Assembly (NCBI GenBank): GCA_947462335.1
Contig: OX381718.1
Span: 38,718,976 to 38,782,975 of the forward strand
DNA from: Harmothoe impar
Lineage: Eukaryota > Annelida > Polychaeta > Phyllodocida > Polynoidae
Direction of reading: 5' to 3'
DNA: 64,000 nucleotides
Numbering within the stretch: the first letter of the stretch is position 1; each line of letters opens with the position of its first letter. Below are positions 12,601 to 23,388 of the stretch, one piece after another. The notes beneath the pieces were generated by a model, which was given only the letters and a program-made list of their open reading frames with translations, was not told the origin of the DNA and searched no databases. The translations under genes and the position numbers were made by a program.

Positions 12601-15600
12601 CCATGTTTCTATCATCACTAAACACACAATCTGATAAAATAATTACTAATTCTTGATTGGTTTTAGTAAGTGCTTGTCATATAAAATCATATAGGATGCT
12701 TTGAACAATATTGATCACACAGAACGTCGACAGTTAGCAACTGCCATTTCAAACACCTCATTTGAAATTTTTCTGACTTGGATATAGCCTCAGACCACCA
12801 CTACCAACTCATACTTACCTGGCACAGGAGACACCTTGATCGTCAAGGAGGTTCCCCCAGGGCGAGGCCCCTCCATTGCACTACGGTTGGGTTGACCCTT
12901 GCGATCATCCCAAATGTGGATGACTCGGGTGCGCAATTTTTGTTAGGGGGGGACTGCGTCCGCGCTATCCCCTGACTTTTAAGCCAAAAGAAAACTTCCT
13001 CACTTACCTACACTGGTTTCAGGGTTTGATCAACAGGCCACAACTAAATTAACCAGACCCATGCTCATATTAAAGCAGCCACTCAAGCTCAAAGCATCGA
13101 AATTAAGATAATAGCATGTCAGCAATCTTCACAGACTCATATGTGGACAGGTTGATTTACAAATAATATGGGTGCTTCTTTCTGTATGAAAATAGGTGAA
13201 ATACCTCCTGTGAGAATAACAGTCAACCAACTGTAAACCGGATAACATAACGATCTGCAGGTTACCTACTCCAGGCTGCCTCCTATTGGGCTTGAGGTGA
13301 ACTACCTCTCACTATGCTCCTATTTATATGCATAATGAAAGCATTATTCCCCTCCACAACCATGAGGGTTTTTATGTGTATTCATGCAGATTATACATTA
13401 TATATATACTTCCCTATTTATTTGTTGTACGTAGACCTCCACGATAAGTGTGTACTAATTGCTCTAAGTGTACTAGCCACACAAGACTAAGCCATTTTAG
13501 TTCCATCTTCCACAAGAGGTCATATTGGCATTGGCCCCTGCAGAGATGGCTTTCCTTCCCACCATAGAGGAATTAATATCTGTATTTTCACCCATCCATT
13601 ATGCTTTAGAGAGGCCTTATATGCTATGCTATTTTGCTCTGCCTTAAAGAAAAACAAATGATGGTCCTATAAATATTAAATTCATGCTAGAGTTGGAAGA
13701 GGTCTGAAGAGGTCGAGTTGCTGCTTTAAATTACAATGAGTCATGTCATGTTATTAGCTTGGTTTAAAATATACACAACATAAAGAACCATTTTCACGGG
13801 TCTCGCCAGTTTACTATAAAATAACATTATAATGTCAACACAATGAAACATGCTTCTTTATTATTTTACCATAATTTTAGTAATGGAGCAACTCTTCTCC
13901 CATTGTAAAGCTTTCACATTGGTCACAGTATACTTTTCTGTCTATTTGATATGACTGCTAATACAACTCTTCGTAAATAAACATATTTCTATTCAATAGG
14001 ACTGCTACCACCACTATATTTAAATATAGTTTTACTTTTTAATAGAGAGTGATGGCTGCTATACCGTAGTGCAGATCTTATTGCAGTGGAGGGTAGGGGG
14101 GGGGGGGTCAAAATTGTTTTGTTGTCAGTAAATCCATTTTTATAAATTTCATTTTCAGAATTCCTAAAAGAAGAGGACCCAACATGGTCGTCCTGGTTCG
14201 CATCTTCCATACAGAAAGTTCTCCGGCGAGACAACGGTGAACCGACCCTGAGTAGTCGCCTCTCCTCCTGGTTCTACACAACACGATCTAAGTCACTAGA
14301 AACATTTCAACTTTTCACCCAGAACCTCTACCTAGAACACTTCACACTCTGGGAGCTTATTAAAGCACACTATATAGCAGCTATAGTTTTGACACTTACT
14401 TGTGTCATTATAATAACCTACACATGCTGTGCATGTGTTAATAGAAGAACTTGTAGAAAAGACAAGTGTGAGTCTGAGCACCAGGGCCTGGAGGAGCTGG
14501 TGCATCAGGGGGAGGTGCACCAGCAGCAGAGTCTGGTGCACCAGCACTACCAGACCTGGTGCACCCGCCTCACTGCGCTCATTTTTACGCTGGTGCTCCT
14601 CGCGCTGCTGGTCAGCATACCCTGGGAGTTCATACGGCTGTACCAACACGCCGTGTCCAAGAAGGCTGCAGTCACTATAGGGGTAGGTTGAAACGTAGTA
14701 GCATCATTATCAGTGGCCAAATGGTCAATCGTTGAATGTGCTATAAAAATTAGTACATGTAGTAAAGCAGTTAGTACGTAGGGTACTTTCATAAATGCAC
14801 GTGGGTTATACAAAAGTCTGACCTATGGTGCAGGCTTTAAAATATCAATTGGATAGTTTGGGTCTCAGGCACCTTGTGCTGAAAAGCCACACATAAAGAC
14901 AAAAGTAAAATTTACTTTTCATTAATATATTGGCTTACTGCGTGGAAGGGGTTAACCCCTTCCACGCAGTAAACCAATATATTGCACAAAATTGCATTGA
15001 GTTACAAGAACCTAGTGTTGAAAGAGTTAAATTTTGACCAAAATCGTTCTAGTACAACCATACTCAATACTTTCCTCACCCAGAACTGTATCATAGTTGC
15101 TATTTCCATGGAATTACACAACTAATTCTATGCTATTCAACATTAAAAAGACCCATCCTAAAACTGTATACAAATGTATAAATTTCCCCTTTCAGGGTAT
15201 GCCGGCGGAGTGCCACCCCCACCAGATGTCACTGTGGCAGACGGTCAAGTCGTGGTTACGCTGGAACTTCTCGTGGACCCAGGACCCGTGTGAAGAGTAC
15301 CACAAGGCTGTACTAGTCGACCCGCTCTGGGAGGTCACACCCATGATGGTAGGTTACCAATCGATTTATCATGTTCAAATCAATATCAATTCTTTGCACT
15401 TACCTTAAATTCTTGCGTAAAACCTGAATTTTATGTATAAGCCGCACCTGGACTTTGACGGGAGGGGTTTATGGTATATTCCCTTCATCAAGTTTGCAAC
15501 TTCCATGAAAATAACTGCTTGTTTTACGTTTCTTCTCACCAGGTAATTTCGTCGGCTTTAACACGCTGCGTAACGCACCCCTTGGAAACCATGTCAGCTA

Positions 15601-15839
15601 GTGTCGGAGATGCGTTACGTGCCTTTCTCTCCTCCATCCCGTCACCATGGCAACCGGTTGTCTTAGCGATATTCGTGTGCGTGGCTGTGATGCTTGTCGT
15701 TATGTCGTGTGGCTACAAAGTGTCCATCCCCTTCGTGCTGCACCTGGAGCCCACCCGGCACTCCCACCCCCGGTCTACATCCACACCGCGCCCACGGGCA
15801 CCTAAGGCTATAGACAACTGCCATCAGGACTCCTTTTAA
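9653..15839 (+). CDS. CLCC1: Chloride channel CLIC-like 1 (CLCC1-like) ER membrane protein, 4 exons
   Basis: Predicted 372-aa multi-pass protein. Exons 9653-9797, 14159-14682, 15196-15348, 15543-15839; all GT-AG with matching phases (1119 nt). CLCC1 is an ER-membrane anion channel-like protein in vertebrates. Recognised from exons 2-4: a helix at about residues 118-140, a second at about 186-208 followed by SIPWEFIRLYQHAVSKKAAV, then WNFSWTQDPCEEYHKAVLVD and PLWEVTPMM, then the THPLE block and a last helix at about 310-332, the same order as vertebrate CLCC1. Exon 1 gives MARAVRNFTKQTKTTG plus a hydrophobic stretch (about 26-47) that may be a signal peptide or anchor. It is placed by phase and Kozak context (AAAATGGCG), so it is less certain. 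The protein is shorter than vertebrate CLCC1 (about 550 aa), lacking most of the N-terminal luminal part and the long C-terminal tail; an exon could be missed in the 4.4-kb intron. Confidence 0.86.
9913..10939. mobile_element. TA-flanked inverted-repeat DNA transposon, 1.0 kb, non-autonomous
   Basis: Termini GGGGAGACCGGGGCAAAACG and CGTTTTGCCCCGGTCTCCCC are perfect inverted repeats over at least 26 bp, flanked by TA on both sides (9911-9912, 10940-10941). GGGGCAAAACGGACC recurs at about 9948 and 10299, and its complement at about 10700. There is no transposase frame. Terminal pattern and TA target match the 7836-9160 element, so the two are relatives. It lies in CLCC1 intron 1. Confidence 0.78.
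11101..11429. mobile_element. G-run MITE, complete copy A
   Basis: TIRs AGGGAGTGCTCATTTTTTAA and TTAAAAAATGAGCACTCCCT bound a 329-bp element. Inside are alternating long G/C runs and repeats of the form TAAAAAATTTGGACCCC, plus a CpG-rich core (CGCGCGCGTTCGCGCCCC). It has no coding capacity. Copy B (53675-53995) is the same element in reverse orientation. Confidence 0.8.
11490..11700. repeat. Truncated G-run MITE copy C
   Basis: Starts AGGGAGTGATCATTTTTTAT and continues with the G-run/GGACCCC internal repeats and the GCGCGTTACTATGCTTCAAA core, but lacks the far TIR. Confidence 0.65.
12201..12515 (+). repeat. Two-unit tandem duplication, about 155 bp each
   Basis: Units at 12201-12355 and 12356-12515 share CCTTGCCATGTGCACTGAAC-like, TAGAACAATAGAAGTGC, AACTGCCCAT, GCACCCATAC and TGTAGTGCCGCATC blocks in the same order. 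They lie 300-600 bp upstream of the U1 snRNA gene. Function unknown. Confidence 0.6.
12811..12974 (+). ncRNA. U1: U1 spliceosomal snRNA (possible variant or pseudogene)
   Basis: This 164-nt block matches U1 snRNA end to end, the same length as human U1. The 5' end is ATACTTACCTGG, carrying the perfect 5'-splice-site-pairing segment. Then come the CCCAGGGCGAGGC junction, the SL2 loop ATTGCACTAC (consensus ATTGCACTCC, the U1A site, one change), the SL3 piece CCCAAATGTGG, an intact Sm site AATTTTTG, and the SL4 GGGGACTGCGTCCGCGC ending TATCCCCTG. The SL1 loop bound by U1-70K normally reads GATCANGAAG; here it is GATCGTCAAG, and CTTGATCGTCAAG can close into a nearly complete stem. U1 is transcribed by Pol II from its own promoter; the proximal element should lie near 12741-12761 but I cannot identify it by eye. 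A purine-rich AAAAGAAAAC follows and may be the 3' box. It sits on the host strand in CLCC1 intron 1. Confidence 0.87.
14952..15030. mobile_element. 79-bp TTAA-bounded mini-element (copy 1)
   Basis: Begins TTAACCCCTTCCACGC and ends GAAAGAGTTAA, with CAATATATTGCACAAAATTG and GAGTTACAAG inside. Reverse-complemented, it aligns almost base for base with 58666-58745 at the TLR stop codon. A part-copy in the opposite orientation abuts it at 14924-14951, making a local palindrome. TTAA at both ends suggests the piggyBac-type target. It lies in CLCC1 intron 2. Confidence 0.65.
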
Positions 15840-16327
15840 AATACCACTATACAATTGTACTGAGATTTAGCCCTTCAAGAACCACATAGTGCTTTAAGTG
15901 CTATCCCCACTAGCGTCATGATGCATGAATGCATCCCTGGCAAGTCTGCTAACCAGTGCTGCCTTGTACATACGAGTGTTCATGCATGAGTTTAACTCGA
16001 TAGAATAGGGATGAGAGTTGAACTAAAGAGTTGATTGTTTCACCTTTGGTTTTTAAATAATATATACACAACTGAACTTTGCATAGTACATGTATGCACC
16101 GAGTGTAGTAATACATGTATACAGAAGAAAGTGCAGCAAATTATTGTAAAGGACACTTGTCATCAACCGTTTGGCTTTTGCCATATATTTTTGTAATTTA
16201 TTTTCCACCAATGGAAAAGAGTGAGATGAAATTTTAAGTGAGTGACACTAATTTTTTCATATATTGGTGTCAGAGATGTATTTCTACATATCGTTTTTGT
16301 ATCATTGTCTGTGTAACTCCTAAGAAA

Positions 16328-16333
16328 AATAAA
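16328..16333 (+). terminator. AATAAA polyadenylation signal, CLCC1 gene
   Basis: Canonical AATAAA about 490 nt after the CLCC1-like stop codon. Confidence 0.45.
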
Positions 16334-16912
16334 ACATGTGCGATACAAATTGGCTTTTCTGTATGTACCGGTATTATAAGTATGAAATGTCTCAGGAGAA
16401 AACGGTTATAACATATTAGAAGATGTAAATAATTTGGAATAGCATGTCGTCTATTACGGTACTTACTTCCTAGGATTATAAATATCAAAATTAGAGTAAA
16501 GATGATTGAGTATACATACTGAATTTCCTACCCAGAACATATGAATCTAAATTCTACAGATATACCCTGAACGCAAAATCCCATATTTATTTAAAGCCAT
16601 CAGATGAATTGACTAGTTTGATGCTAGTGTGCAACACATATTTAGTTACACTATTCAGGGAATATGATTCACTCACCAATCATTAAACATTACCAAGCCA
16701 TCGCAGATTGCGTTTACTACGGTAGTAACTTATAAGAAAACCCAAACATTGTTATACTCCCCGATGTTGGTAAGAATAGATAAGGCAACAAACACTGGGT
16801 TACTAAAGCAAAATAATTTTATTTGTAACGTCTTGGCACTTTATGTGGCACATCATTGATGTCAATTAGATCACACAGTTCCATCTACCATGGAGCTAGG
16901 AAGCTGTTTATA

Positions 16913-17175
16913 CTGTAGCACTTTGAGTACGGCAGAGTGCTTTAATGTGATATGCCATTTGTCGTCATGAGGCATGAATGCAGCCCTGGCGAGTAACTTG
17001 CCAGGGCTGCATTCAAGCATCATGCCGACCATATGGGGTTGATACACTCCCAAAGAGTTGGCATAGATGAATGCACTAACGCAGTACTGGTGAGCTACTC
17101 GTCGGCATTGCGTTGATATATCATGACAAAAATGCTTAGCTTAAAGGCACAGTGCCGTCCTGAAACGGTTAACAA
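16913..17175. repeat. TTAA-type palindromic MITE (GCAGCCCTGGCGAGT family) copy
   Basis: Carries the family signature: GCATGAATGCAGCCCTGGCG facing its own complement, then ATGCCGACCATATGGGGTTG, then a second palindrome and a terminal AACGGTTAAC. See the more complete copy at 26116-26363. Confidence 0.6.
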
Positions 17176-17179
17176 AATA

Positions 17180-18700
17180 TACCGGTATGGTAGTACAATG
17201 TAACTATTTAAGTTAACACCTTTGTCGGTGAAAAATTACGATATCCAGTTATATAAAGCCCACCCAGTGGCCTCCTATCAGTTATCTAATCAGTGTATAG
17301 TATGAAAAACTGTCTTTTAAATAGTTGTAAATATCACTTACATGTGTGAATCATAGGAAAACTATATATTGCTTATCCTCAGAAACTATGGCAAAGTTAT
17401 GAAAATGCACAACCGATATTAAGTACAATGATCGAAGTTCTAGGAGACTACGCCTCTTTGAAAAGGCAAACCAATAACAATTCGTTTGACAGTTGTATCT
17501 TCAACTATTTCCTGCAGTCGTATTTAATGATTGATAAATATTAACGTTAGTGTTAAATACAAAGTCGCTATTTTCCTCAAACTATGTATTACATTGAATG
17601 TTGTGGCGTTAAGAGTACTAGTATAATGGTTATAAATAGGTGTTTATAGCGAAACGCTCGTTCGTTTCATAACCATGAACGTCCGTAATGATTCTGCAAT
17701 CATATGCAGAGATATATAATTTAAAGTATCTATATGTATATATTACTACAGTTTCAGTTTTGAAACTCATTTCCTTCATATTGTCTTTTGGATAGAAAGT
17801 TATTCAGGTTTTAGATATATACAACAAAAATACACATACCATTCTAGTTGGATTTCAAGTCAATATTAGAAGAAGAGTGAAACCCTGTCTACTCAATACT
17901 TCATTAACAACGGCTTATGGCACCTGGGATGGCACTGTGATGGACAACAAGAATACATGTATTTCATCAATATTATCCAGCAGCTATGGTTTTTAATCAT
18001 TTATAAATAGTATTTGTATGTGACCGCTTTCTGATACGTTATGGTGTATTACTACTAGACAACAGTTGGAAGGCGTGTTTGTGACTTATAGACAACTTCT
18101 AGACTGGAGACACGCCTGTAGTAAAACGGACTCCTAGCATAACAGCTTTCTACACTGTTAAATGCAATAACATGATACCCATATCTTTTCTTCAGCTTGC
18201 CATCCGGCCTCCGCAAAAGGAAACGATTTTTTCCCATATCACACCCCTGACAAATATTACCACCTTCAATGAGTGAGTGTGGCTGTACTATTATTGGTTC
18301 ATCTCTGTTGAGGGAACTAACTGAGCATTAAATGCTGAGACACTTCAAAAGTTGGCATTGTACTACTTGGGGTATCCAATGCACAGGCTACGGGGTTGGT
18401 CAAAAAGTGGAACGTGAATACAGCAAACGGACCACATCACATGGCACCAGATACTGCTATATATAGGAACCGGCCCCACAGCAGGGGGGGGGGGGGTAAT
18501 TATCAGTTAACACAGTTATACAGGCACTGAGTAGGTACAGTACGGCTCTGAGTGGCTTTGAGTGGCTATGATTGGCGGGGTGGAAATGAACAACTATGTA
18601 ATTATAGTAATGTCTAGACCAATCAATCACTGCGTTCATGTGCTGCCCTTTACTGTGTTACAACTATAGTAGGACACAAAGATATACTACATACATGTAC
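17180..18700. other. Non-coding stretch between CLCC1 and the satellite block
   Basis: AT-rich and without long reading frames. I recognise no gene. A G run occurs at about 18485. Confidence 0.5.
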
Positions 18701-18739
18701 TATTATATTAAAGGGGAAAATGAGAGTTGTGGTACGCTG

Positions 18740-18930
18740 TTCTATCCTCCTGAGCATGTATGGGACGACCTAGTTTTGTGTCCCCTATAAGGGGAAGATG
18801 GGAGTTGTGGTACGCTGCTTTACCTACCAGACCATGTATGGGACTACCTATTGTCTCTTGTAAAAGGGTAAGATGGGAATTGTGGTACGCTGCTTTACAT
18901 ACCAGACCATCTACGGGACTTTCTCTTCTA
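18740..18930. repeat. Isolated copies of the 79-bp satellite unit
   Basis: Three partial units (AAGGGGAAGATGGGAGTTGT followed by GGTACGCTG) in the orientation opposite to the main array at 21190-21980. Confidence 0.65.
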
Positions 18931-18957
18931 CTGAATAAAGGTCATATTGTCCTTATT

Positions 18958-20041
18958 GACTCAGGGTAACTGAGTAATACTAAACGACCCAGCCATGGAT
19001 TAAGACGTTTTTGTTACACAGGAGAATGTTTGTTATTCAGCCAGTATTACAGATAGAGCTGACATGACAAAGAATACAGATGGGCAAGATCGGGGGACAC
19101 ATGTTTCCTTCGAAAAAAAATTAAAAATGTCTTTCCGTCTTGCTGTAAATCGCCTGCGATCTTTATGTATTGATTTCTCTCTTTTCCTTAAACTCTTAAC
19201 TACTGTTAAATTGCTACCCTCTAAATGAAAGGTACATAGGCTCCAATATTAAAGCAAAGATAGAAATGACAACTTCTGCCAAAATGTGCTATATTTCTCT
19301 CCTCACATGCAGAAATGCCATCTTGTACGCTCAAAATACCCTCATTCACACAACAAAAACTATCTAAAACACTTAAATTACATTTAAATGAAAGAATACA
19401 AGACAAAGAAATGCTACGCTGGATCAGCTGGCATGGTAAATCCCACTGTTCTCATTGTAGGGCACGAATCTTGCAATACAGATACAGTTGGGGCAGCTCA
19501 GTCACAACATGACATGACCTTTCACTTAGATCCACATGACACACAGGGCCCTCGCTGTCTGTAACCCCATGGCCTTCACGACGAAGTGAGGCTAGCGCAT
19601 GCCACACATCAAAGAGTGGCGCCCCGTGAACAGCGTCTGGTCGTTTCCCGCGCTGCTGCAAGGGTATGGATGCTACAGCCACTGGTACTTCTTGTACTGC
19701 GCGAGACATCAACGTGTGCAGACGGATTTGTACCACCCGTCTCTCCGCCGTTTATCGTCCGATTGACTCACTTTTTGATAGGGACAAAAGGCGGTACACG
19801 CCTGCAGCCTGCAACTGTCACCCACACCCACCTGGACACCCACATCCACCTGCTCTCCCACACCCACCTGCTCACCCACACCCACCTGCTGGCCTGAAAT
19901 GGAATAACATACATGTATGACACATGACTTGAGGGTACTTTTTAACAAGGAATTCATTTCTGATGGCAGAATTGACCAATGAATGATTCTATATTTAAGT
20001 ACATGATAAGCTCCAGCTCCAGCTCCAGCTTACCCTGAGTC
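18958..20041 (+). repeat. Dispersed 1.1-kb repeat with inverted ends, copy 1
   Basis: Ends GACTCAGGGTAA and TTACCCTGAGTC are inverted repeats. Reverse-complemented segments of 31311-32178 align along most of it, including the CATGCAGAAATGCCATCTTG block, an internal (CACACCCACCTG)n tract at about 19820-19890 and AAGGAATTCATTTCTGAT. No coding function was recognised, so it is probably a non-autonomous element. Confidence 0.65.
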
Positions 20042-20084
20042 ATCTGTGAGGCCACTCACACGCTCAATCTTTCTACATACTGAC

Positions 20085-20945
20085 CTTTATTTAGTTAAGT
20101 AGAAGTGTGGGAGAAGTAAAGATTCAATTTCTATTGAATAAAGGATATATTGACCTTTATTCAGTAGAGTAGAAACGTGATACAAGTCAGCGTTCATCAT
20201 CTACTGAATAAAGGGCATATTGACCTTTATTCAGTAGAGTAGAAGTGTGGGAGAAGTAAACGTTCATTTTCTACTGAATAAAGGATATATTGACCTTTAT
20301 TCAGTAGACTAGAAACATGAAACACGTTAGCGTTCATCATCTACTGAATAAAGGACATAATTGACCTTGAGTACAAGTCACAAAAGGATATGGTTCCATA
20401 CATGTACAAGTGAGGCAGCGTACCACAACTCCCATCTTCCCCTTATAGGGGAGACCGTAGTAGGTATGCACACACATGTACAGGTGGGTGGAGCAGCGTA
20501 CCACTACTCCCATCTTCCCCTTATAGGGGAGACAAGTAGTAGATACCCTACGAGTAACTGAGTGTATGTCAAAATAACCACGGCAAACTGACTGGTGGCC
20601 TCATAGGCCTCATAGGCTGACATCAGCCCTTTCCCAGCCACGTGCTGCCCTCCACTGTGTTGGAAGTACAGTAGGACAGAAACACCTTTATTCAGTAGAA
20701 AATGAAGGCTGAGTTCTCCCATACTTCTCTACTGAATAAAGGTCGATATGCCCTTTATTCAGTAGAAAATGAAGGCTGGGTTCTCCTATACTTCTCTATT
20801 GAATAGAGGTCAAACTATAAGGTCGATATGCCGTTTATTCAGTAGAAAATGAAGGCCTGAGTGATCCCTTATTTCTCTACTGAATAAAGGTCAATAATTA
20901 TGTCTTTTATTCAGTAGGAAATCAAGGCTGAGTTCTCCTATACTT
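20085..20945. repeat. Tandem array of palindromic units (TTTATTCAGTAGA...TCTACTGAATAAA)
   Basis: From 20085 to 20350, units of about 71 bp repeat ATTGACCTTTATTCAGTAGA followed by its complement TCTACTGAATAAAGG. A second group occupies 20680-20945. Between them (20395-20545) are two units of the 79-bp satellite. Each unit can fold into a hairpin. Confidence 0.7.
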
Positions 20946-21189
20946 CTGTATAAGGGGAATATGGGAGGGTGGTGCACTACTTCACCCAGACCCCCCCCCC
21001 CCCCCCACGTGTTCATTTTCATGTTCATTTCACCCCTGCCCATATCGGCCACTCAAGGCCCTATTTAGTGCCTGTCTTTACTGTGTTAAATGGTAACTAC
21101 CGTCACCCCCCCCCTTGTACCTATACCAGCCACTAACTTCACATACATGTACTTGTATATGAAGTAGGTGTATGACACAGGTCCTATCT

Positions 21190-21985
21190 CCCTTATATGG
21201 GAGACAAAAGTATGTAGACCCATACATGTACAGGTGGGTGGAGGAGCGTACCACTACTCCCATCTTCCCCTTATAGGGAAGACAAATGTAGGTAGACCCA
21301 TACATGTACAGGTGGGTGGAGGAGCGTACCACTACTCCCATCTTCCCCTTATAGGAGAGACAAAAAGTATAGGTATCCATACATGTACAGGTGGGTGGAG
21401 GAGCGTACCACTACTCCCATCTTCCCCTTATAGGGGAGACAAAAAGTATAGGTATCCATACATGTACAGGTGGGTGGAGGAGCGTACCACTACTCCCATC
21501 TTCCCCTTATAGGGGAGACAAAAGGTATAGGTATCCATACATGTACAGGTGGGTGGAGGAGCGTACCACTACTCCCATCTTCCCCTTATAGGGAAGACAA
21601 AAGTAGGTATCCCCATACATGTACAGGTGGGTGGAGGAGCGTACCACTACTCCCATCTTCCCCTTATAGGGGAGACAAAAGTAGGTAGCCCCATACATGT
21701 ACAGGTGGGTGGAGGGGCGTACCACTACTCCCATCTTCCCCTTATAGGGAAGACAAAAGTAGGTATCCCCATACATGTACAGGTGGGTGGAGGAGCGCAC
21801 CACTACTCCCATCTTCCCCTTATAGGGGAGACAAAAGTAGGTAGCCCCATACATGTACAGGTGGGTGGAGGAGCGTACCACTACTCCCATCTTCCCCTTA
21901 TAGGGGAGACAAAAAGTATAGGTATTCATACATGTACAGGTGGGTAGACGAACTCCCATCTTCCCCTTATAGGGAGAGATTGAAT
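21190..21985. repeat. 79-bp satellite array, about ten units
   Basis: Near-identical direct repeats; CATACATGTACAGGTGGGTG recurs every 77-80 bp (about 21223, 21301, 21381, 21460 and on to 21930). Each unit has CACTACTCCCATCTTCCCCT followed by TATAGGGGAGAC, that is, two facing transposon-like ends meeting at TA. Reading frames of 70-150 aa on both strands here are by-products of the repeat. A further diverged unit lies at 22050-22090. Confidence 0.9.
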
Positions 21986-22639
21986 TGGTACAATGAAGAG
22001 AGGAATGTGGTACGTGTTGGGTACGATTTATACATGTTCAGAAGGCTAAAGCAGCATACCACAACTCCCATCTTCCCCTTATAGGGAGAGAAGAATGATG
22101 AATTGGCCTTCGGCGTCCTACTGTATCCATACTGCAACATTATGCACCTTGTACATTTCACCATTACCCCCACCCCCCCTCTCCCTCCCCTACTCCCTCC
22201 CTCCCCTACTCCGTGCACTGCCCACATGGTAGGCCCGTAATTCAGATCTTCTGTAAGTGTTAATGACTCAAATGCAACACTTATGGTGCTGTGAGGCTAC
22301 CTACTAATGAGGAATTGGATGCCCATTTGGGGAAAAATATCCATGTATTTTTAAACACCATATTAAAAATAGTACAAGCAATTCTCGTTTTGGGTGCCAT
22401 GTCCACCTTCCACCTTTTACACCCAACCAGTACTGTAGAGTGTGCAGGGCGCAGCCACGTGCGTGCGTGGATACCCCAAGTAGTACAATGCCCAAAAGTT
22501 TTAATAATATTGCACCTTTTATACTTTTAAAGGAAACTATATTGCACCAAACTTTGAACACACTGGTACGTACATACCGCGTCGTTTAGCAGCAAGAAGA
22601 ATCACATATGATACAAATGAATATTTCAAAGAATGCATT

Positions 22640-22905
22640 GAATTGAGTGGTCATTTTCTAATAACGGTGGGGTGGGGGGGGGGTTACAAATTTGGACCCC
22701 TCAAGAGGGGGGGACCATAAAAATGTGGACCCCTTTTTAGCGATAAAGCCTGCAAGAAGAGTTACTGTACCTAAAAGGGGTCGGCCGCGATCAATTTGAA
22801 CGAGTCTAGGGTTGGGGGGGGGGCTGAAAAAAATGGTCACATTGGCGCAGAATGCAACCAAACCATCGTTCTCCCCGTTGTTAAAAAAATGGCCACTCTC
22901 CCAAA
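22640..22905. repeat. G-run MITE copy D (diverged)
   Basis: Ends GAGTGGTCATTTTCTAATAAC and GTTGTTAAAAAAATGGCCAC correspond to the family TIRs, with internal GGACCCCTCAAGAGGGGGG repeats. Confidence 0.65.
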
Positions 22906-23388
22906 CCATTCAATTGAAGTTTGTAATAGAAATGCTAGGATCAAGATAAATGTTCAGTTAACAGAAATAGCTTTAATAAACTCTAAGCTGACCAGTCAAT
23001 GTAAAATATCACATACCACTTTAAATATCTTAGACACAATAGGCCTACAGTAATCTAATATGTTTACAACTGTAGTTAAATATTGATAAGGCTCAAATTC
23101 CTTGACATTAAGTTCACCGGTTCTACAAAATCACGACATTATATACATGGCGACAAGCTCGGAATGAACTGAATTGGTTGAAACATGTTACCAGGAGACC
23201 TCAACGGTATGATACTTTGAAATTTACTGATTGTTTCAATCACAGCTACCTACATTTGTATATGGTAATTTATAATGTGATTACAAATTCCATTCTTTAT
23301 AAAATACACATCTCCATGACATTTACTATACACGTAAATGACCTTGCCCTTGGCCTCAGCTGTAAATGACCTTGACGCGACCTTGCCC

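Noticed and set aside
18055..18237. 60-aa basic frame (RRPDGKLKKRYGYHV)
   Set aside because: No homology recognised, no splice context, too short to support.
21078..21959. Frames of 66-150 aa on both strands
   Set aside because: Translations of the 79-bp satellite unit.
20085..21985. CRISPR-like regular repeats
   Set aside because: Eukaryotic satellite: the whole unit is conserved, with no unique spacers.
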